64,000 nt of DNA from DCFW01 sp963790715 (GCA_963790715.1 CAWBPN010000018.1:248001-312000), one strand, 5' to 3'. Numbered from the stretch's first letter, positions 53,903-63,628 are shown. Numbers and translations: made by a program. Notes: generated by a model not told the origin, from the sequence alone.

Positions 53903-54661
53903 TTAAATTGATGATTTAAAATTTTTAAACTCTTTCTTCCAGTTCCAAGTTTTTTTAAATCCAAATATAACAAGAATATGTACAAGAATATTTTTAATTG
54001 AATGTATCATACTATCCAAACGCGATGTAGGAACATATCTCCAACTACCGGCACAGCAATGAACAATGAGAGATTTTTTTGTTGCTAAATCAGGAAGAGG
54101 AGTAATCTCATTTCTCGAATAAAGCATAATATCATTTCTTAAATGTTGTGGTTTGTTTATATATTGGAATCCATATTTTTCAGCGATTTTTGCATATATT
54201 ACCGGAGCAATCACATCATTAAAAGAATTATCGGAATTTACGAAATTAATTCCATTATAATAATCCATACAATCTTTTACAAATGGATGCTCCTTTTCAG
54301 ATCCGATAACTGCGGATTGAATTTGTATATCAGTTCTCCCCGGATAGCTTTCAATTGCACTAAAAAATTGATGTGATAAATACTCATCAAAGTGATGCAG
54401 CACATAAACATCGGTATCAAAATAGATTCCGCCCTCAGTGTAAAGTGCATAAAGGCGGATGTAATCGCTAGCGAATGCCCACTTTCTAGCTTTTACGGCC
54501 TCTGCTACATATGGGACACTATCTACTTTAAAATTACTCATATCCCATTTCTTTAGTCTAAAATCAGGAAGATTTTGTTTCCATGATTTCATACATTCTT
54601 CTATTTCTTTTGGCATTTGTTCATTACTAAGCCAACAATAATGTATTACGCGTGGTATCAT
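53903..54661 (-). CDS. Glycosyltransferase family 32 (OCH1-like)
   Basis: The 252-residue protein begins IPRVIHYCWLSNEQMPKEIEECM. It has FASDYIRLYALYTEGG followed by IYFDTDVYVL, the DxD site of GT32. It is a capsule-type galactosyl- or mannosyltransferase in bacteria. A 90-base AT-rich gap to the previous gene has no obvious hairpin. Confidence 0.85.
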   Translation of the reverse strand: MIPRVIHYCWLSNEQMPKEIEECMKSWKQNLPDFRLKKWDMSNFKVDSVPYVAEAVKARKWAFASDYIRLYALYTEGGIYFDTDVYVLHHFDEYLSHQFFSAIESYPGRTDIQIQSAVIGSEKEHPFVKDCMDYYNGINFVNSDNSFNDVIAPVIYAKIAEKYGFQYINKPQHLRNDIMLYSRNEITPLPDLATKKSLIVHCCAGSWRYVPTSRLDSMIHSIKNILVHILVIFGFKKTWNWKKEFKNFKSSI

Positions 54662-54751
54662 TTTAAATCTATCTTTCTCAAATTCTCTTATAATATTAAT
54701 TCAATTCTACTGATTTTGTATCATATTATATATATTTGATATTCTGCATAT

Positions 54752-55804
54752 TCATTTTAAAGCCTGATTCAAAAAATTATATGCTTTCATTCTCAATCCT
54801 GCTAAACATATATCTACATTGTCCCAATTTATAGGTCTAATTTCCTTTTGATATAATTCATCAGATGAAAATAGCAATCGATCTTCCAAATCAAACATCT
54901 TTAACAACGACTGAAACCTTGTCTCTCCTCGTTCTTTATTCCCATACACAATAAAAGGCTTATGAAATAAAATAGAAAAGGCACATCCATGGAAAGAATC
55001 AGTAACAATAAAACTACTAAAATATATTCCTGTCAACCAACTTTCTACAGGAGGTTGAATTCGTTTAATTAGCGGCATAGACAAATCATCTGTTTGAGAT
55101 CCCAGTTCAACAATTGAAGTAAAAGCATTTTCTTTTACTATAGTTTGTGCTAAAGCATACTTATCTTGCTGCTTATCTAAAAAATATATACATAATTGAT
55201 TCGCTTTCTTAGTCATTTTTTTTTTCGAATGGACTAAACATAAATAATCATTAGGATCCAATAACATTGTCGGATCTAACACAACTTCTGACTTTATATT
55301 AAAATACCTATTACATAAGTAAATTGCTGACTCTTCCCGTACTGACACAGCATCAAATGATCTTATAAGATTTGCGCAAAGTCGTGTTTGCTCTGAAGTA
55401 TATTCCCAGTTGTCTGTACCGAAGGAAGCTGCATATGCGATCCTCTTTATTTTCCAACTTTTTGCAAAATACAAATAGGCATTCTTTATATCTCCAAAAT
55501 ACATTGGGCGCCACACTTGATCACTGCCTACTATTATTGCATCTAATTTAAGACTAGCCAAATTATTCAAGTCTATCATCTTAACGCTATCTATGTTTTT
55601 CATTATGAAAGCACGAGTATGTATAGAACGGATAAGATATTTCCAATATGTAAAGCGATATAAAGGAAGACGTAACTCCCAACGAACATTATCAATAAGC
55701 AAGGCATCATGCCCCATGCGTTTCAATACTAATTGAAGTGCATACGCTTGAAGAATTCCTCCATAATTAGTATGAAGAGGTAAGGTAAGTATTCCTATTT
55801 TCAT
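54752..55804 (-). CDS. Polysaccharide pyruvyl transferase family protein
   Basis: The 350-residue GT-B-like protein begins KIGILTLPLHTNYGGILQAYALQLVL. It has DAIIVGSDQVWRP and TDSFHGCAFSILFHKPFIVYGN. It puts a pyruvate ketal on a sugar, adding negative charge, using phosphoenolpyruvate. It lies 31 bases downstream of the FrhB-like gene, a pairing often seen in capsule loci. Confidence 0.86.
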   Translation of the reverse strand: MKIGILTLPLHTNYGGILQAYALQLVLKRMGHDALLIDNVRWELRLPLYRFTYWKYLIRSIHTRAFIMKNIDSVKMIDLNNLASLKLDAIIVGSDQVWRPMYFGDIKNAYLYFAKSWKIKRIAYAASFGTDNWEYTSEQTRLCANLIRSFDAVSVREESAIYLCNRYFNIKSEVVLDPTMLLDPNDYLCLVHSKKKMTKKANQLCIYFLDKQQDKYALAQTIVKENAFTSIVELGSQTDDLSMPLIKRIQPPVESWLTGIYFSSFIVTDSFHGCAFSILFHKPFIVYGNKERGETRFQSLLKMFDLEDRLLFSSDELYQKEIRPINWDNVDICLAGLRMKAYNFLNQALK

Positions 55805-55835
55805 CTTTTAATATAAACCTCACTTAAAACATATG

Positions 55836-57647
55836 TCAATATTTCCAATAAATATCACCCTCAACAACTTTAGCAGGATTACCACTAATAAGGGAAGCAG
55901 AAGGTATATGTGAATTTACGACTGAACCTGCACTTACAATTACTCCATAACCAAGTTTTGCACCACCAATAAGTGTGCAACCCTCACAAAGCCAACAATG
56001 TTGACCTATGCTAATCGGACGATTATTTTTATATCCACGTAATGACAAAACATGCCCTCCATTATTATCACGTATAGTTACATTTCGTCCTAACATTGTA
56101 TATTTTCCTATTGAGATTTCTTCTCCACAAATAATATTTGAATTAATGTTAGTTTCAGTATTACCTCCAAAATATAGTTTTGCGTCATGAAACATTACCA
56201 AATCACCTCCGTAACCGAATGATAAGTCGTCATCTACTATTAACGTACTGTTATCTTCCATCATCATACGTGTTTCCAAATTAGAAGAAGGATAACGCAT
56301 CCTGAATCCGAAGTTAAAAATTCCATTTATCTCTATTTTAGCCGTTTTTGCTATATCGAATATACATTTTCTATTAATAATTATATACTTTGCTTTAAAT
56401 ACATCCGTATTAAATCGCTTATCAAAAAAATTATATTTAATATTTCTATACAATGTAGTTATGCTAAAATGCGAAACATTTATTATGGCTAAAATGAAGC
56501 TAAGCATATTCTTAACCATCTTTCTTTTAGAAATATTTTGTCTTGTATATTTTTTTACAATTGATTCAGATGCAAGCTCATTTAAATCTTTATAAAACAC
56601 ATCGCGGTTTATACCTACAGTAGATTTTATAGGTTCTATAATGGCAGGATTATTACGTATTATATCATTTAAAGTAGTTCCTTTCTCTTTTACATTTTTC
56701 TCCAATGTTTCATAATATGCCTTACCTTTTTTAGAATTTATAATAACAGCAGATGTTCCAAGGTCATCATCCATTTCCTTGTCTATTTTATCAATGCCCC
56801 AAAAATCTCCTATAGTAATGTCCGCTATTCTAGGGAATCCCTTGAACTTGCATTCATAACATGATGGCCGACTAATTAATTTAAAATCAGTAAATCCGAT
56901 CGTATAATAATTAGTATCTTTGGTATCATATAATACTCTACCATCTGCAAATATGATTTTACTAGTCAAATTTTTCCATCCTAATTCTTTATTTTTAGCT
57001 TTGAAATCAATTATTTTAGACCCATACTTTTCTTCCTGATAATCAAGATACCTACGAAAGATTTTGGGGGAATTAATACCTAAGCAAATAATATCAGCTA
57101 TTATAAGATTATCATACTCCTTATGAAGATAAGCGCGTAAAGCAGCCATCTGACAGGGACAACCACAAACAAATACACGCTCTCCTTTAATTAATAAATC
57201 TTTTACAGCCCTATAGAATCCTTGAGCATCTGCTTGTAAATATTTTGACCCTCTTATAGTCTTCAGCTCACTTTTATCATTTATAATAACAAACCGCAAA
57301 GAATAATCATCATTAAATTTTACTCCTGCGACATAACCTCCGTCGCGCAGAGTTTTCTCAGCTAATACAGAATACAGCCCTCCGGAAGCACTGCCAAATC
57401 TGGCTTCAACATTTTTATTTATAGCAGCATAACATTCCGGTTCATTAAAATCATTTTTCTTTAGCGTATTTATATTAATAATAGGGCATGTGTATTCACA
57501 TAACCCACAATCCGTACATTTATTTTTATCAACGCTAGGGTACCAAAAGCCTTCTTCGTCAGCCTTAAAAGAAATGGCATTTTGAGCACAAATATCGCCA
57601 CAAGCATTGCAACCGCAACAATCTACTTTGTTCTTTACGTCAATCAT
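55836..57647 (-). CDS. F420-hydrogenase beta-like iron-sulfur protein fused to a hexapeptide acetyltransferase
   Basis: The protein has 603 residues. Two 4Fe-4S clusters at the start (CCGCNACGDIC and CTDCGLCEYTCP) lead into an FrhB-type domain (FGSASGGLYSVLAE, GCPCQMAALRAYL, CYECKFKGF; about 80-350). From about 480 a left-handed beta-helix begins (ISIGKYTMLGRNVTIRDN, ISIGQHCWLCEGCTLIGG, VSAGSVVNSHIPSASLISG). FrhB-like proteins in capsule loci accompany pyruvyl transferases and may reduce a sugar intermediate. The fusion puts two sugar-modifying steps on one chain. The 3' end lies 31 bases upstream of the pyruvyl transferase gene. Confidence 0.8.
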   Translation of the reverse strand: MIDVKNKVDCCGCNACGDICAQNAISFKADEEGFWYPSVDKNKCTDCGLCEYTCPIININTLKKNDFNEPECYAAINKNVEARFGSASGGLYSVLAEKTLRDGGYVAGVKFNDDYSLRFVIINDKSELKTIRGSKYLQADAQGFYRAVKDLLIKGERVFVCGCPCQMAALRAYLHKEYDNLIIADIICLGINSPKIFRRYLDYQEEKYGSKIIDFKAKNKELGWKNLTSKIIFADGRVLYDTKDTNYYTIGFTDFKLISRPSCYECKFKGFPRIADITIGDFWGIDKIDKEMDDDLGTSAVIINSKKGKAYYETLEKNVKEKGTTLNDIIRNNPAIIEPIKSTVGINRDVFYKDLNELASESIVKKYTRQNISKRKMVKNMLSFILAIINVSHFSITTLYRNIKYNFFDKRFNTDVFKAKYIIINRKCIFDIAKTAKIEINGIFNFGFRMRYPSSNLETRMMMEDNSTLIVDDDLSFGYGGDLVMFHDAKLYFGGNTETNINSNIICGEEISIGKYTMLGRNVTIRDNNGGHVLSLRGYKNNRPISIGQHCWLCEGCTLIGGAKLGYGVIVSAGSVVNSHIPSASLISGNPAKVVEGDIYWKY

Positions 57648-59223
57648 TATTTATACTTATATTATAATAATCGGGTACATTAAATTGTTTATTTCGTAAA
57701 TCAATTTTATATATATGTGATTCATCGGTTACTTTAATCAAACTGAAACCTATCTTATCATAGAAGTCATGAACTTGACTATTTTTTTTAGTTTGAATAT
57801 ATTGTGCCGTTAAAATATTATAGCCTTTATTTTTCATAAAATTAAGAACGGCATTAATGAAAGCATATTCTATATTTTTACCAAGAATGCGGCAACTCAA
57901 CAATAAAGTATCTATATCGGAGCCATTAATCATTATACATCCAACAATACCATTATCGCCAAATCTATCACTTACATCTATGCAATATATTTTCCAGCCA
58001 TTGTCAATGAACAATCGTATATCAGAATCTGTATATCTATGTGTCGTGAGGTTAAATTGATTAGTCTTTTGTGTCATCTGAGCGATACGTGGTATGTTAA
58101 ATCTATTTGCCGGTATAATATCTATTTTTATATCCAAACTTCGTATAAAGCCAGTTATGTCTGTAAATTTTTTCTGTTCTTGATTCCTCTCGGCATTAGC
58201 TTTGTATTGTTCTACTTTTTTCTTATCTTCATCAGTTATAGAATATATGCCAAAGTATTTATCAACTATATCATTAAAAAACACCGGAAGCATATAAGGT
58301 TTATCAGGGAAATCAGGAACTTCAACCATAGGTAGTGTTTGTTTTATAAGCTCTCGTTCCGTAGGACTATCATCTATAAAAACGAAACTGTCTAACCCAA
58401 TATTAAGTTCCTCTGACATTTCTTTTAAATTATCGGCTTTATTATTCCAATTAATCCTGTAAGCAGCAAAGCTGTTTTTTCGTAAAATTATAAAAGGATT
58501 TTTCTCCCAAACTTCTAAAACATCATTTATATTATTTTTACTACATATAATAAGAATAATACCTTGTTTACCAAGTTCCGCTATTGCTTCTTGAAAATAA
58601 AGAAAAGCTTTGCCAGGATAATCTCCTCCTATTTGTATACCATCTATTCCTTCTTCGCCAAGCACACCACCCCATAAAGTATTGTCAAGATCAAGAGCTA
58701 TGCACTTTTTTCTCTTTAATGCAATTTTATCACATTGAGAATCGAACCATTTTTTAAAAGCAGATGCTAACATTGGTGATATTATCGTTTGTGAATTAAA
58801 ATAGAAACGCCAATGAATTAAATCTCTTATAGCATATTGTGAAGCGAAATCATTAAAATCAAGAATTTTTACATTCTGATTATCAGTAGCTAATTCATAA
58901 CAAATTTGATTATATTTTGAAATAGCAGTTCTAACTGAATAGTCATTAAGAATAAATCTAACAGGATATATATCTACTAATGTAAAAAGAATCAAATTCT
59001 TGTTTTTAGGCAATTGCGAATAAACAAGTTGCAATTTTTCAATATATACATCAATCTTTTCTGCTATAACTTTCTGATTATATGCTATAGGCGATTGATA
59101 GAACCATATATAAGCATCTACTTCGTCCGGAATGTATGATATATCCTCATACCCTGAATATCCATAACCTTTGATGCCAAATAGGACTTCTACAGTATTA
59201 TTTCGAAACACAAAATGTTTCAT
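57640..59223 (-). CDS. FkbH-like HAD-IIIC protein with C-terminal GNAT domain
   Basis: The protein has 527 residues. An N-terminal part (about 1-170) precedes a HAD domain: CIALDLDNTLWGGVLGEEG, IICSKNNINDVLEVW, FIDDSPTERELIKQ. A C-terminal GNAT-like domain follows (about 370-500; IDVSDRFGDNGIVGCIMI). Known FkbH proteins take 1,3-bisphosphoglycerate, load the glyceryl group on a carrier protein and remove phosphate. Here an acyl carrier domain is encoded immediately upstream (1-base overlap), so glyceryl- or similar acyl-carrier chemistry for the polysaccharide is likely. Confidence 0.83.
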   Translation of the reverse strand: MKHFVFRNNTVEVLFGIKGYGYSGYEDISYIPDEVDAYIWFYQSPIAYNQKVIAEKIDVYIEKLQLVYSQLPKNKNLILFTLVDIYPVRFILNDYSVRTAISKYNQICYELATDNQNVKILDFNDFASQYAIRDLIHWRFYFNSQTIISPMLASAFKKWFDSQCDKIALKRKKCIALDLDNTLWGGVLGEEGIDGIQIGGDYPGKAFLYFQEAIAELGKQGIILIICSKNNINDVLEVWEKNPFIILRKNSFAAYRINWNNKADNLKEMSEELNIGLDSFVFIDDSPTERELIKQTLPMVEVPDFPDKPYMLPVFFNDIVDKYFGIYSITDEDKKKVEQYKANAERNQEQKKFTDITGFIRSLDIKIDIIPANRFNIPRIAQMTQKTNQFNLTTHRYTDSDIRLFIDNGWKIYCIDVSDRFGDNGIVGCIMINGSDIDTLLLSCRILGKNIEYAFINAVLNFMKNKGYNILTAQYIQTKKNSQVHDFYDKIGFSLIKVTDESHIYKIDLRNKQFNVPDYYNISINND

Positions 59224-60398
59224 TATTTTTTACTTCTTACAAGATTATATAAATCTTCTAACGTTTCACATTCACGAATATCTACACCTTCAATTTCAAC
59301 GCCGTATTTTTCTTCCACCATTGCACATATAGTAACAGCTATAAGCGATGTCCATTCGTCAATATCCTGAAAAGGTGTATCAGCAGTAAATTCAGATGAA
59401 TCAATATCTTCAAAACATGCAGCGAAATTACTTATAAATTCTTTTAGTCCAACCATTGTTTTAAATAATCGCTTTAAATCATCAATAAAATTTTTTGTAA
59501 ACAATTGACGTCCTTTCTTATTCATAAAGAACGAATTGATATACAGTTTAGGTGATGAATACCTATCATTTTTTATATAATCCATAACTGGCACATTATT
59601 TGTATTTGCCTTTTTAATATATGCCATCAAATAATTGTCAATAAAAGACTGAGGAAACAAATCAGATAAATAATGCGTAACCGGAAGTAGAACTATTACC
59701 GGTTTAAATTTCTTTTCCAAACAATAATCTAGCATGTTATGCAAAATGATAACGTTTGTTTCTATATCTATTTTGTTTTTAGCTGATAGTTTCATGTTTC
59801 CACGTATATTGATATCAAATTCAGGATTCCAACACTTTTCTATCCAATATTTGCCGTCTTCTTTCAACTCTTCTGCGGTCATCGGATTATAATCTATGTC
59901 CATTGTTTTATCAGGTTTGGTATCATGTAAAAGTCTAATAATTTGTTTTGGATGAAAAAGTAACGGAAACGAAATATACAATCGTTTCCAACTATTATAG
60001 TTTAATATTTCTTTCTTAGGCAAAAATGTATAATACTTTATATTTGTGTAACCTGAATCATATCTAAAACAAAAAAATTTTAGAGGGTCTAAAGGTATAG
60101 CAACAATTGACCCATTTTTGAGATGATTACTGTAATTACGTAAAACCTTAAAATCGTATTCTAATGGTTGTGGACCAGGGGCTAAAGAAAAACCGTTTAA
60201 ATTCAAATTACTATAATCAAAGCCAAACAATTCCGGATTACTACCAAGGTTAACTATATCGTATATGGTATCTGACTTATTAAGTTGCTTAAACTTATCT
60301 AAATATAAATATTGATTTTTATAGTGATTTGTCTTTTTATATAATTCATTGATTACCATAAAAAGCGCTATTAAAATCAACAATATTATCAGTATCAT
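59223..60398 (-). CDS. Membrane-anchored SGNH-like protein fused to an acyl carrier domain
   Basis: The protein has 391 residues. One helix (1-18, LIILLILIALFMVI) is followed by basic residues (KKTNHYKNQYLY). By the positive-inside rule this puts the body in the cytosol. The middle (about 45-315) resembles DltD/SGNH-type proteins of capsule loci (VNLGSNPELFGFDY; SLAPGPQPLEYDF; NSFFMNKKGRQLF). From about 320 an acyl carrier domain follows (LKEFISNFAACF; QDIDEWTSLIAVTICAMVEEKYG), where the Ser of WTSL is the likely phosphopantetheine site. A Met-Val-Gly-Leu-Lys at the junction looks like a former ACP start, so it may be a fusion of two formerly separate genes. FkbH is encoded next. Confidence 0.75.
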   Translation of the reverse strand: MILIILLILIALFMVINELYKKTNHYKNQYLYLDKFKQLNKSDTIYDIVNLGSNPELFGFDYSNLNLNGFSLAPGPQPLEYDFKVLRNYSNHLKNGSIVAIPLDPLKFFCFRYDSGYTNIKYYTFLPKKEILNYNSWKRLYISFPLLFHPKQIIRLLHDTKPDKTMDIDYNPMTAEELKEDGKYWIEKCWNPEFDINIRGNMKLSAKNKIDIETNVIILHNMLDYCLEKKFKPVIVLLPVTHYLSDLFPQSFIDNYLMAYIKKANTNNVPVMDYIKNDRYSSPKLYINSFFMNKKGRQLFTKNFIDDLKRLFKTMVGLKEFISNFAACFEDIDSSEFTADTPFQDIDEWTSLIAVTICAMVEEKYGVEIEGVDIRECETLEDLYNLVRSKK

Positions 60399-60404
60399 GC
60401 AGCT

Positions 60405-61268
60405 TTATATAAGGCACATACCGCCATCAATAACTATGTTTTGGCCAATAAGGCAACTACCATCATCACTTGCTATGAATATAGCAAGATTTGCCACTTC
60501 TTCAACCATTGTCAAACGAAGATTACGTTGATCTGGATAATAGGCATTATGACTTTTTGAATAGCTAGCTTTCAGTCCCATATTTATATCCGTAACTGCT
60601 ACACCTGGGGCTATACTATTTACTAAAATGTTTTCCTTTTTTAATTCTTCCGATAGAGCTAACGTTTCACAAAGAGCGCACCACTTAGATATATAGTAAG
60701 GATGAAAAGATGTTATTATGTTAGCATTAGATGTGAGATTGATAATTTTCCCACCCTTCCCTTTCGTTTTAAGATATTCAGCTTCTTCTTTAGAAGAGAA
60801 GTAAAGTCCTTTAGCATTTGTATCTATAATGTTATCCCAATCCTCATTTTTGAATTTATTATGGAACACCGTTACACCAGCATTATTTATAAATATATCA
60901 ATTCCGCCCTTGATTATTTTATTACAAGTATTAAGTCGATCTTTTATGATAGTAACATCTTTTACATCCCATTCTAAAATATGAAGATTGTCACTACCCA
61001 ACCGTTCAACAGCAGACTCCAATTTTTTCTTATTAAGTCCGGTAATTATTACGCTGGCACCTTCTTCAATAAATTGTTTTGCCATAGCAAAACCATAACC
61101 GCTACTTCCTCCAGTTATCAAAACGTTTTTCCCTACAAATTTTCCAGATGGAGATAGCACTGAAGTATTAAGATATCTTACGTCATTTCTTTTTATATAT
61201 TTATATAAATTGATTGTTTTATGGACCATTTCTCGTATCATAAATTCGTCTCTTTTAATACTAACCAT
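60405..61268 (-). CDS. Short-chain dehydrogenase, catalytically complete
   Basis: This is about 287 residues; ATG at 61268 overlaps the previous stop (ATGGTTAG). The cofactor loop is VLITGGSSGYGFAMA, and FINNAG, DTNAKG, INLTS (Ser) and PYYISKW (YxxxK) give an intact Asn-Ser-Tyr-Lys set. The C-terminus ends QNIVIDGGMCLI. An N-terminal extension of about 40 residues is shared with the next gene. It probably reduces or oxidises an acyl-carrier or sugar intermediate beside FkbH. Confidence 0.82.
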   Translation of the reverse strand: MVSIKRDEFMIREMVHKTINLYKYIKRNDVRYLNTSVLSPSGKFVGKNVLITGGSSGYGFAMAKQFIEEGASVIITGLNKKKLESAVERLGSDNLHILEWDVKDVTIIKDRLNTCNKIIKGGIDIFINNAGVTVFHNKFKNEDWDNIIDTNAKGLYFSSKEEAEYLKTKGKGGKIINLTSNANIITSFHPYYISKWCALCETLALSEELKKENILVNSIAPGVAVTDINMGLKASYSKSHNAYYPDQRNLRLTMVEEVANLAIFIASDDGSCLIGQNIVIDGGMCLI

Positions 61269-62064
61269 TTTTACATAATACCTCATTCACAGAAATAGTT
61301 TGACCAGTAATATTATTAGCGCAATCGCTTGCAAGGAACATTGTGACATTTATAAGATTTTCTGTTATATTACATTTTGCCTTTGATTGGTTTATGATCT
61401 TAGGTTCTACACAATTTACTGTAATATCTTTATCTGCAAGTTGCTTGGCTAATCCTTTGGTCATACAGTCCATACCATATTTCGCTGCGAATTGCGGAGT
61501 AAATTCAGATTTACAAATATTAACACGAGGAATATTTATTATTTTCCCGCCTTTCTCCAATTTATAGAGATAAGAACCTTCTTCCTGACAAATAAAAAAT
61601 ATTTCCTTATTATAAATAGAAAATATTTTATTCCAATAATCCTCTGTTATATCTATTAACTCAATGTCATCTTCTTTAGTATTATTTATAAAAATATTAA
61701 AATCACCGTACTTAGTGATTACTTCATTTATATGATTACTAATATTATCATAATCAGAAGTATCTATTTTTACTAATTTGATATTCTCACTATTTAGTCG
61801 ATTCTTTGTCCCTTTAATAGAGTTCTCTTCGCACCCGGAAATAAGTACTTTAGCTCCTTCTTTTTCAAATCGAAGGGCTAAGTCAATGCCAAAAGTATTG
61901 CAACCGTTAACTATAAATATCTTTTTACCATCAAACCTTTTTTTAGGATCAATATTAGTAATATTCATATATACGACCCCTCCCCTTTTTACGTATTGCT
62001 TTAGATTTCTAATATATGTTTTGAGCTTCATATATTGCATATAAATTTTTAAATATAATTCCAT
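61261..62064 (-). CDS. SDR-fold protein lacking catalytic residues (pseudoenzyme)
   Basis: This 267-residue paralogue of the previous gene shares the N-terminal extension (LKQYVKRGG) and fold. The cofactor loop reads IVNGCNTFGIDLA, where two glycines are lost. NNAG became NNTK. The catalytic Ser position is Arg (INIPR), the tetrad Asn is replaced (SIYNKE), and YxxxK reads QFAAK, so only the Lys remains. The C-terminal half is well kept (ITVNCVEPKI, VTMFLASDCANNITGQTISVNE), suggesting selection on structure, perhaps as partner of the active SDR. Confidence 0.75.
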   Translation of the reverse strand: MELYLKIYMQYMKLKTYIRNLKQYVKRGGVVYMNITNIDPKKRFDGKKIFIVNGCNTFGIDLALRFEKEGAKVLISGCEENSIKGTKNRLNSENIKLVKIDTSDYDNISNHINEVITKYGDFNIFINNTKEDDIELIDITEDYWNKIFSIYNKEIFFICQEEGSYLYKLEKGGKIINIPRVNICKSEFTPQFAAKYGMDCMTKGLAKQLADKDITVNCVEPKIINQSKAKCNITENLINVTMFLASDCANNITGQTISVNEVLCKNG

Positions 62065-62077
62065 ATTATTAATAACC

Positions 62078-63628
62078 CTATTTAGCTTCTTGTTGACTAG
62101 TGTTTTTTATCATTAATCTTATTTTCGTCAACATAATATTTCTCATATTTTCTGTCAACCCCCATTTATATATAACGGCTGCAGATGTAAGTATACTCAC
62201 ACAACAGCAAATCAAAAATCTAGCCCAACCTTCAGCCATGCCGCGAACTACAAAATAAGGAACAATGAACATTACAGTACCACCTACAATTATATTTAAA
62301 TAAACAAATTTAAGATGTTGTGATATCGGATAATTAGCATATAAATGAGGCCATATAAAATTATTTATATTATCAAAGCTCCATATTATCGCAGTAGCCC
62401 AAAATACAGTTACAGGTGAGCCTCCTAATTTTAATATAATATAACTTACAGGTAAAATTAATAAGAGAACCCCACCGCCTGTAATATTTGGATATTTCAT
62501 TTTACCAGTAGCATGAACCACCATTACCATCGGTCTATTTAATGTCTGCAATAGCGATTGAATAAGAATAATTCTGACAAATATCGGAGTATATGCAGGA
62601 TATTGTCCAAGCCATAAATGTAGTACAAATTTTACCTCTATATATGCAGGTATAGCTATAACAATGAAAAGATAACCGGCAATACGACAATTATTCATAA
62701 CCAAACGATATAATTTATCCATCTCTTTCGCGGCATACATCTTTACTATTTGAGGAGTTACAGCAACTTGGAAACTTGAAATAAAACCTAATATTGCATT
62801 ATTCATTACAAAAGCTATACCACGAGCTGCGTTTACGATCGTTCCACAAAAAATATTTAATATGATATTGACACCTTCTCCTTGTAAAGCCACAGCAGAG
62901 CACCCCATTATATCCCAACCACTAAAACTAAGCATTTGCTTGGCTAAAGGTTTATCAAATCTCATCTGGAATGTGCATTCTTCAAAATGATAACGGCAAT
63001 AAAAATTATATATAACGGTAGAAGTTACATTCACTATTAATACTAATGCGGCATAAAGTATCAGCTTATCGAACGCAATGAGTTGTATTAAAAATAAAAT
63101 AAGCAACTTCATTGAGACATCATATATACTCATATATGCATACATTCCCATTTTTTCATGGGCAATCAAACATGACATAAATGGTACTTGTATAATACCA
63201 ACTATGCACGCTATTACCGAAAATTGATACACCCAAAAAGCAGCTGTCATTCTTCCTGAAGGTATATTCATGTGATAATATAAGAACCATAATCCTATAG
63301 TTTCTGCTAGAATTAAAAAGACAAGAGATACAGCTACATGTAACACCAATGCTACAGAAAATGTTTTAAAAAGCTTATCCTTATTTCGTTCACCGATTGC
63401 AAAAGACATAAATCGTTGTGTGCCTCCTGCTAATGTTGTATTAAAAAAAGTCAGCAATCCTACTATTCCCCCAACTACATTATATAGACCATAATCAGAA
63501 ACCCCCAAAACCCTAAGTACTATACGAGAAGTAAAGAGTGCAATAACAAGTGTTATTAACATCCTTAAATATAGAAATAGTGTATTTTTAGCTATACGTT
63601 TATTGTTTTGCTGATCGATCGTGGTCAT
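62078..63628 (-). CDS. Wzx-type polysaccharide flippase
   Basis: The 516-residue protein of the MATE/oligosaccharide flippase superfamily has about 12-14 helices. It begins KRIAKNTLFLYLRMLITLVIALFTSRIVLRVLGVSDYGLYNVVGGIVG. It moves lipid-linked repeat units across the inner membrane for polymerisation by Wzy. It is the first gene of the large polysaccharide operon seen in this window. A terminator-like hairpin lies 70-115 bases upstream. Confidence 0.88.
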   Translation of the reverse strand: MTTIDQQNNKRIAKNTLFLYLRMLITLVIALFTSRIVLRVLGVSDYGLYNVVGGIVGLLTFFNTTLAGGTQRFMSFAIGERNKDKLFKTFSVALVLHVAVSLVFLILAETIGLWFLYYHMNIPSGRMTAAFWVYQFSVIACIVGIIQVPFMSCLIAHEKMGMYAYMSIYDVSMKLLILFLIQLIAFDKLILYAALVLIVNVTSTVIYNFYCRYHFEECTFQMRFDKPLAKQMLSFSGWDIMGCSAVALQGEGVNIILNIFCGTIVNAARGIAFVMNNAILGFISSFQVAVTPQIVKMYAAKEMDKLYRLVMNNCRIAGYLFIVIAIPAYIEVKFVLHLWLGQYPAYTPIFVRIILIQSLLQTLNRPMVMVVHATGKMKYPNITGGGVLLLILPVSYIILKLGGSPVTVFWATAIIWSFDNINNFIWPHLYANYPISQHLKFVYLNIIVGGTVMFIVPYFVVRGMAEGWARFLICCCVSILTSAAVIYKWGLTENMRNIMLTKIRLMIKNTSQQEAK

